NCBI GenBank assembly: GCA_000277445.1
Contig: AJWJ01000130.1
Span: 1-48,178 of the forward strand
Reading direction: 5' to 3'
Source: Polysphondylium violaceum
Lineage: Eukaryota; Evosea; Eumycetozoa; Dictyosteliales; Dictyosteliaceae
Length of the DNA stretch: 48,178 nucleotides
Under the pieces are notes generated by a model. It did not search any database, had not been told where the DNA came from, and worked only from the letters and a program-made list of their open reading frames with translations. The first letter of the stretch is position 1; every line of letters begins with the position of its first letter. The position numbers were made by a program, and so were the translations under genes. Positions 41,102 to 48,178 of the stretch are shown here, piece after piece.

Positions 41102-44100
41102 ATGTCTACCAATCCACTAAAGAAAGCTTTATCTAAAAACAAAAAATTAACAAGAGAGGAGAGATTAAAAGCTACTATTAGAGGTAAAATCGATAAACAT
41201 GCTGAAAGAAAAAAGTTAATGGAGGACTTGGTGTATGTATTTATATTATGTAGTGTTGATTGATAGGTGTGTTGTTACTAACAATGAATTTCATATCATA
41301 TAGGTCCAACTCTATGAGTAGTGAAAATAGAGATTTATTAAAAGCATCATCAAGTTTGGGTAAAAAAGAAACCAATAAAGAATCTATTCAAAGACAGAAA
41401 AAAGAAATTGAATTAAAAGTAGTTGGTGCAGTCCCCAAAGATAAATACCAAAGAGATGTACCTTTGGATAAAAAAGTTATTAGACCAGATAATATACCAG
41501 AGGAGTGGGACGATGTATTGGATCCAATTGTTGAAAAAAGCGTACCAATTCAAGTACCTCAACTTGAACCAGAAACATTGGACAGATTAGCAGTTGAAAA
41601 GATTCATAAACAAGTAGAGAAGAGACGTCAAGAAAAATCTAAAAAGAAATTCTTTTTCTGGAAAGAAGAAGATGTAGAGAGGGATTATGTTGAATATCAA
41701 GATCAATCTCAAGAAAAAGGTTCTTATCTTAAAGATCCAGAGGATCCCGATCAAGAATCTGATAGCGAAGACGAAAATACTGTTCAACTTGCTATTAAAA
41801 CTTCAAAAGAACAACAAGATAAAATGGATACAACAGAAAAGGAAAAGGAAGAATCAATCACTAAACAAGATAAAGTAGTTGATAAAAAGTTGGATGATGT
41901 TGAATCAAATAAAAAGAGAAAAGGAACATCAAATAATGTACCATTGGATACAAAGAAATCAAAACAAAATAAACAAGATACAGTAGCCAAATCAGTACAA
42001 GAAACTATTACAACAAACGCCACCACCACTAGTACTACGACAACCAAATCAACAACAGGAAATAGAACAAAAACAAAAGCAAATAAGACTAGCGTACAAG
42101 TAGAGGAGGAAAAGATAGATAATCAAGATGAAATAGTTGAAGATAAAGAAACTTTAGTTAAAGAAGATTTAGAAAGATATAATTTATCAATGGAGGTGTT
42201 TGGTAAAATGGAAGAGGAGGCTAGAGAGATTTTTTTGACAACTACTACTGGTATTGAAAAAGTTGAAAATCAATTAAAAGATGTAGATCCAGATCTTATA
42301 CAAGAATTCAAATATAGTGTATTCCATGTCCAAGTAAATAGATTACCAGAGGTTGTGGAAAGTAGAGAGAACCTCCCTATTATGATGGAGGAACATAATA
42401 TTGTAGAAAAGATTAAAGACAATGATGTCATTATTATTTGTGGTGAAACAGGTTCTGGTAAAACTACACAAGTACCACAGTTTCTCTATGAAGCAGGTTT
42501 TGGTCATCAGGATCCTCGTAGTGATTTCCCAGGTATCATTGGTGTCACTCAACCAAGAAGAGTCGCTGCCGTCAGTACAGCTCAAAGAGTAGCACACGAA
42601 CTCAATGTAGAGTTTGGTAAAGAGGTAGGTTACCAAATCAGATATGACAAAAAGTTGGATACCTCTATCAACAAAATCAAATTTATGACCGATGGTATCC
42701 TCATGCGTGAAGTACAATCAGATCTCCTTCTCACCAATTATTCAGCCATTCTTATCGATGAAGCTCATGAACGTAATCTCAACACAGATATCCTCATTGG
42801 TTTGTTATCTAGAATCGTTCCATTGAGAAAAAAACTCTATCTCAAATCATTGAGAGATCCTACCGCTGATCGTATCAAGCCCCTCAAACTCGTGATTATG
42901 AGTGCCACACTACGTGTTGAAGATTTCACAAAGAACACCATTTTATTCAGACGTCCACCTCCAGTGATCAATATCCCCACCAGACAGTTCCCTGTAACTA
43001 TTCACTTTAACAAAAAAACAGAGTTGGTAAATTACATTGATGAGGCTTATAAAAAGGTAGTTAAAATCCATAAACGTTTGCCTGCCGGTGGCATATTGGT
43101 GTTTGTGACTGGTAAACAAGAGATTGAACAATTATGCTCCAAGCTAAGAAGAGCATATCCAATGAAGGCTATCAATCAATCATTTAAAGAAAGTATGGAC
43201 AAAATTGATGAGTCATTTAAAGATAACGATGATCAAAATGATGTTAAAACTTCCAAACATATTTATGGTGATGCCGATGACTTTGATTTCGATAATGAAG
43301 TATCAAATGATTTTGATGAAGATTTTGCAAAAGATAATCATGATGACTTTGATCAATTTGAAGTTTTAAGTGATTCTGAAATGATGGTTGAAGAAAATGA
43401 AGAAGTTGAACAAGAGGAAGAAGAAGAGGAAGAGCCAGAAGAAAATGAAGAACAAGAAGAGGTTGAGGAAGAGGAAGAGGAAGAGCAAGAAGAAAATGAA
43501 GAAAATGAACAAGAAGAGGTTGAGGAAGAGGGAGAACAGGATGAAAATGAAGTTGAGGTTGAAGAACAGGAGGAACAAGAAGAAAATGAAACAAAAGATG
43601 AAGAAATGAAAGATAAAGAAAATGAAGAAGAGGAGGAAGAGGATGGTGATGATGAAAACACCAAAGGACCATTATATGTTTTACCATTATATTCAACTTT
43701 ACCAACTGCAAAACAAATGAGAGTTTTCCAAAAACCACCTCTTGGTGCAAGATTAGTTGTAGTAGCCACAAATTTAGCAGAAACATCTTTGACCATTCCA
43801 AATATAAAATATGTTGTTGATACAGGTCGTGTCAAAGGTAGATTTTACAACAAAGACAATGGTATCTCTTCTTTTGAAGTTTCATGGACCTCAAAAGCAT
43901 CAGCAGATCAAAGAGCAGGTAGAGCAGGTAGAACTGGCCCTGGCCATTGCTACCGTATCTATTCATCAGCCGTGTACAACGATCATTTTGAACAATTTTC
44001 TAAACCTGAAATTCTTTTAATTCCCATCGATGGCATGATTCTTCAAATGAAGAGTATGGGTATTCAAAAAATAACAGGCTTCCCATTCCCAACACCGCCC

Positions 44101-45432
44101 GATGAAGTGTCGCTCAAGGTTGCCATTAGAACATTGGTTAATTTGGGTGCATTGGAGATGAAAACATGTCAAATCACCGAACTTGGAAACAAGATGGCTC
44201 AATTCCCAGTGCATCCAAGACACTCTAAAATGATTCTCCTTGGTCAAGAGCAAAATTGTCTTCCATTTGTTTTGGCAATTGTATCCATTCTCACCGTCAA
44301 AGATCCATTCATTCGTGAGGCATATGAAAATCCAAATGAACAAGAGCAGCCCATTCCAGAGGATTTGGAAGAAACAGAGAAACAAAGATTAGAAAAAGAA
44401 AGAGAGAATCGTAGAAAACATCAACAAAGACTAAAGAATAGTATGAGAAAATGGCAACACAAAGACAGTGATATCATCTCGATTCTCAAAGTCGTTGGTG
44501 CCTATGACTATCAAGCAAGAAAAACACCAGACGATATGGACTCTTTTTGCGAAACTCATTTCCTCAACCCCAAATCAATGTCTGAAATCCACAAGCTTCG
44601 TTATCAGTTGTCTGAAATTGTTAATTCTATTGTCGCCTCGCAAACCGAAGACCCTACTCCAGTTATTGATATTAGCAAACCCCTCCTTCCACCAACCTCT
44701 ACTCAAGAGCTAATCATTAAACAAGTTATTACCGCCGGTCTTATTGATCAAGTATCAAGAATCAAAGAAGGATCCTCGTTCAACAAGAATCTAATTGAAT
44801 TCCAAACAGCTGTTGGCAACATTGAATCCACATTTATTCACCCAACATCGAATCTCTTTCAACAATCACCAGAATATGTTGTCTATTGTGATATAATCGA
44901 AACCTCAAGACCCTATATGAAATTGGTGACAGAAATCAATCCAAGTTGGTTGGCATTATTAGGCAAACCATTGTGTACCGATTTCAAACCACTCGACCAA
45001 CCAGAGCCATCCTACTCACCCAAACACGATATGGTCAGATGTTGTGTGAAACCAATGTTTGGCACTCACTTTTGGGAGATGCCTCTGATGAAGATTCCAC
45101 ATCCAGATAAGACCCAACGTCTCAGATATTTTGCCAAAGCTTTGTTAGATGGTGAAGTTTTCAATCCATTGATCTATCTTGTACCATATCTTTCAACAAT
45201 CTCTAAAATTGTCACTCAACCAAATACTCAAGTTCGTGTATACAAACTAATTCAAGCACTTAAATCAAAATCCATAGATACAAAAGAACGGTTATTGGAT
45301 ATTTGGTTAGAGGATCCAAACTTCCTCTATGCCGAATATTGTCTTTGGTTTGATGTAAATATTCACAAAACAATTAAAGAAATGTGGCCTCCCTTAGATT
45401 CGGTTAATATACCATTAATTTTAATGAAATAA
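41102..45432 (+). CDS. dhx37: DEAH-box RNA helicase, DHX37/Dhr1 type
   Basis: Exons 41102-41232 and 41304-45432 give about 1419 aa. N-terminal Lys/Glu-rich extension, then helicase motifs: I GETGSGKTTQ (from about 424), Ia TQPRRVAA, II DEAH (529-532), III SAT (about 577-579), then IV-VI with ATNLAETSLTIP, SADQRAGRAGRTGPGHCYRIYS. A helicase-associated HA2 region and an OB-fold region ending near WPPLDSVNIP complete it. The DHX37/Dhr1 signs are PKDKYQRDVP and a long acidic insert (about residues 650-830) splitting RecA2 between CSKLRRAYP and YVLPLYSTLP. Dhr1 displaces U3 snoRNA from pre-18S rRNA in the nucleolar small-subunit processome. An ATG at 41102 opens the model, with phase-matched splicing. 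It is divergent from rps13, which fits a shared ribosome theme. Confidence 0.9.
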
Positions 45433-45837
45433 ATTTGTTTTTTTTTAAATATAAAAGAAAAGAGAGATAATATAGGATTTTAATTTTAATTTTAGTTGGG
45501 ATTATTTATTACAATTGGTTTTTAGGGGATGTTTTGGGGAGAATGAAAGAGATGAGATATTTTGGGTTTTTTTTTTTTTTTTGGAAAAAATAAATAAGTT
45601 ATTTGGTGTATATTGTTGTTCTAGAGTGACGGAGTAGTACTGTTGTTGATGGATTTATCATAAAATAAATATAAAGATATTGACTAATTTAATCGCTTTT
45701 CAATACCTTATACTACTTTTTATAATATATAAATGATTGGCCTAAGGAATATCTATCTCTTAAATTGTTGGGTTGGTTTGATTTTTTTTTTTTTTTTTTT
45801 TGTGTGAGATTGAAATATTATTATTGATTGAAACAAA
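45433..45837. other. Spacer between convergent helicase and G-alpha genes
   Basis: About 400 bp with T runs near 45564-45582 and 45781-45801 and AATAAA-like signals serving both convergent 3' ends (for example near 45587 and 45663). No coding frame is apparent. Confidence 0.5.
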
Positions 45838-47230
45838 TTAACTACTATTAATTTTTGCAGTTGTAGTTAAATGGTTGGATGATTGTTGTTTGTTCTTTTT
45901 GATGTCTTTGGTTGCCTTTAATAAAACTCTCTTATTTTCCTCCAATAATATATTTTTAACTTCCTCCCATGTGTATTTAATGTCCTTTTTGTAACGTGCT
46001 GCAATGTGATAGGTGTGTAGGGTTTTGTTGGAATCTTGAATCTTTGTTTGATATTTTGATTGAATAAACTCTAATGCTGCATTCACATCAGCTCCACCTT
46101 TATAATCTGGGAAACATTTACTGAGATCTGTTTTTTGTATCATTGATTCAAATAAATCTTTTTTGTTTAAAATTAAAAATGTGGGTGTGTCTGCAAAAAT
46201 GGGATTATTACAAATTTGTCCAAATAATGTCAAAGATTCTTGCATTCGATTTTGTGATGGATCTTCAAACATAACTTGATCATAACTATGATGATGATTA
46301 ATACAAAATTAGTATTTCTCTTTTTTTAAAAATAAATAAACTATTACAACCAACAACGACTACTACTTACCCAGCTAAATTTACTACAAATAATAATGCT
46401 TTAACATCGTCAAAACAGTGAATCCATTTCTTTCTTTCATTTCTTTGACCACCTACATCTACAACTCTAAAGTGAACAGGTCCTTCATCAAATTCTGTTA
46501 CAGAAATACCAGTAGTTCTTACTCTAGTCATAATACAATCCTCTTCTGTTGGGATAAAATCATCGTCTAAAAATCTTTGAATATTATCAAAATAACTATA
46601 TAGTAGTGATCGAGATACTTTGTTAGTGTTTGCATATTTTATAGTATATAGTAAGATAATAATATTTACTATGGTGTAGCATCTAAAAACCAATATTCAG
46701 ATCTTCTATCCCAAATCTTTTGAATTTCAGGATCTTTCCAAAGTTCCTCAATATCTAAACCAATACTAACTGGCATTTGTTTAACATCTGGTTCAAATTG
46801 GAATGATCTAACATTTGCTGCTCTTTTCTATAGATGCAAAAGTAAGAGTATGTTAGTATTTAAATGATGATGATGATGATGATGATTATCAATCAATCAA
46901 TCAATAAATTAATTGATAAATATTTACTTTAGTTTCAATATTTGAAAATTCTATATTTAAAGTTTCACCTGCTTCCAATAAAACTTGCATACATAATACA
47001 GTGTTTTTGTGAATATTGACAGCATAACTTTGCAATTCTGCTTCATCTACTTGAATTTTATATATTGATTTTAATTGTTTAACGACAGTTGATTTTCCCG
47101 ATTCACCAGCACCCAATAAAAGAATTCTAAAATCTAAAAGTGCTTCTTTTCCAGCTTGTCTAAGATATTTTTCCAACTGATTATTTGTTTTATCATCTTC
47201 AGTGTTTAATGTAGAATTATTACAACCCAT
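45838..47230 (-). CDS. G-protein alpha subunit with extended, atypical C-terminus
   Basis: Four exons, 47230-46928, 46827-46670, 46595-46371 and 46285-45838, give about 377 aa. N-terminus MGCNNST fits myristoylation at Gly2 and palmitoylation at Cys3. GTPase motifs are canonical: LLLGAGESGKSTVVKQ, TRVRTTGI with Arg178, DVGGQRNERKKW with Gln204, and ILNKKDLF. The region that should read TCAT is IAARYKKDIKYTW, and the protein continues about 20 residues beyond a usual G-alpha end as a Lys/Asn/Ser/Thr-rich tail (KNKQQSSNHLTTT). Receptor specificity lies in the C-terminal helix of G-alphas, so coupling may be unusual. It couples receptors to effectors at the plasma membrane; dictyostelids have about a dozen such genes and I do not assign a letter. 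A GAT-type repeat sits in the first intron. Confidence 0.92.
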
Positions 47231-48178
47231 TTTTATATCCTATTACTACTATTACTATTACTATTACTAATGCTACTGTTATTTAGATTTGAGTGTGTTT
47301 TTATTTGTACAAAAAGTATTGATATTATGATTTGTATTTTCTGCTATGCTGTGTTGTGTTGTGTTGATAATTATTAATAAATAAATAAATATAGCGGAAT
47401 GATTTTTACTATGTAAATTAAAAATAGATGGATGTATGTGTGTGATGGATGATAAAAAAATAAATAAAATAAATAAAAATAAAAAAACTAATCAACACCA
47501 AAATATTTATGTGAGTGGTAGCGCGTGGGTGGATGGGTGTGAGTTGAATGAATGGTATGTGTTAGTATTTTTTTTTTACACAATTCAGTGTGGTGGGGAA
47601 TAAAGAGATTTTGGTGATTTTCTGAGGGATAAAAAAACATTTTTTTTAAAAAAAACATTACAAAAAAAAAAAATTCAAAAAAAAACATTCAAAAATTTTT
47701 CAAACGGCAAAAAACTCTCTCTAAAAATAATTTTGTTGCAACAAAAACCAAAATAAAATAAAGTTATAGGGCGAGAAATGGGATGCCAGCGAAAAAACGA
47801 TGAAAACTAGTTTTTGGGTAGAAAAATGAAAACTGATTTCATTCATTAAACACAACGATGAGATGAGTCCTAAATAAAGAAGGATTTACTCTATATTTTC
47901 TTTATCACTCGTAAAGTCTAGAAGGTGTGGATGACAATTGCTTATTCTAAACAAGTATGGTGCAAAATCAAAATAACAGACAATGATTGATTGATTTATG
48001 TAGAATTTAAGTGAATTACAAGAGACACATTACTTTTTTTTTTTTTTTTTTGATTGCTATTAAGATAAACTATTTGTGAAATGAAAAAAAAGATTCCAAA
48101 TGAAGAGGAGGGAAAATATGAAAAAAAATATTATGCAAAAAGTATTTTTTTTTTTTTTTTTTTGATGATGGAATAAGA
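47231..48178. other. Upstream region of the second G-alpha, to the window end
   Basis: About 950 bp with no convincing reading frame. It contains ATTACT repeats just upstream of the start codon (47240-47270), a run of taaataaataaat (about 47376-47390 and 47460-47480), long A/T homopolymers (47641-47680, 48033-48050, 48146-48162), and a short GC-richer patch near 47500-47540 (gtagcgcgtgggtggatggg). No gene, tRNA or mobile element is apparent. Confidence 0.5.

Noticed and set aside
43244-43835. Two long - strand frames (185 and 160 codons), one rich in Ser and Cys
   Set aside because: They are antisense to the GAA/GAG-rich acidic insert of the helicase, whose complement gives Ser, Phe and Leu runs without stops.

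Overview
The window looks like a stretch of a dictyostelid (social amoeba) nuclear genome. The evidence is AT-rich intergenic DNA full of A and T runs, short introns (about 50-290 bp, mostly 60-120) with GTATGT/GTAAGT-type donors, AAT/CAA codon runs giving poly-Asn and poly-Gln, and dictyostelid-typical families: hspG-like small heat-shock proteins with an insert in the crystallin domain, an F-box-like leucine-rich protein, a LisH-RasGEF and several G-alpha subunits. Coding base composition is less AT-extreme than Dictyostelium discoideum, so a species such as Cavenderia, Heterostelium or Polysphondylium is a plausible guess, not a proven one. All gene models below were spliced by hand from reading frames and splice signals.

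Layout. 0.16-1.5 kb: tubulin cofactor C (+, 5 exons). 1.6-2.9 kb: F-box-like protein (-). 3.0-5.0 kb: two divergent small heat-shock proteins sharing a promoter with a perfect four-unit heat-shock element. 5.1-5.9 kb: bacterial-type methyltransferase (-). 6.0-11.9 kb: three tandem secreted GMC oxidoreductases (-). 12.3-13.3 kb: ESCRT-II Vps22 (-), head-to-head with a mitochondrial dicarboxylate/oxoglutarate-type carrier (+, 13.4-14.7 kb). 14.95-15.7 kb: unknown protein (+). 15.9-16.6 kb: MESH1-type ppGpp/NADPH phosphohydrolase (+). 16.7-19.6 kb: tail-anchored coiled-coil protein (-).

20.6-28.4 kb holds the most unusual locus, three tandem paralogues on the + strand. The middle gene combines an N-terminal ubiquitin-like domain, Asn-rich linkers, a Mus81-like winged helix, an intact ERCC4/Mus81 nuclease motif, a C-terminal region I do not recognise and a SUMO-interacting-like tail. 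The upstream copy keeps only the ubiquitin-like half. The downstream copy keeps only the winged-helix/nuclease half, with its catalytic motif destroyed. An active/inactive pair recalls Mus81-Eme1 and XPF-ERCC1.

28.6-29.6 kb: makorin-type RING/CCCH ubiquitin ligase (-). 31.3-33.2 kb: LisH-RasGEF (+). 33.55-33.72 kb: a foldback repeat. 33.8-35.6 kb: NIPA/ZC3HC1-type zinc protein (+). 38.1-39.3 kb: a strongly divergent G-alpha (+) behind a 2.5-kb gene-free region. 39.9-40.7 kb: ribosomal protein S13 (-). 41.1-45.4 kb: DHX37/Dhr1-type DEAH helicase (+). 45.8-47.2 kb: a second G-alpha with all GTPase motifs but an altered C-terminus (-). I see no tRNA or rRNA gene, CRISPR array, or retro- or virus-like element.
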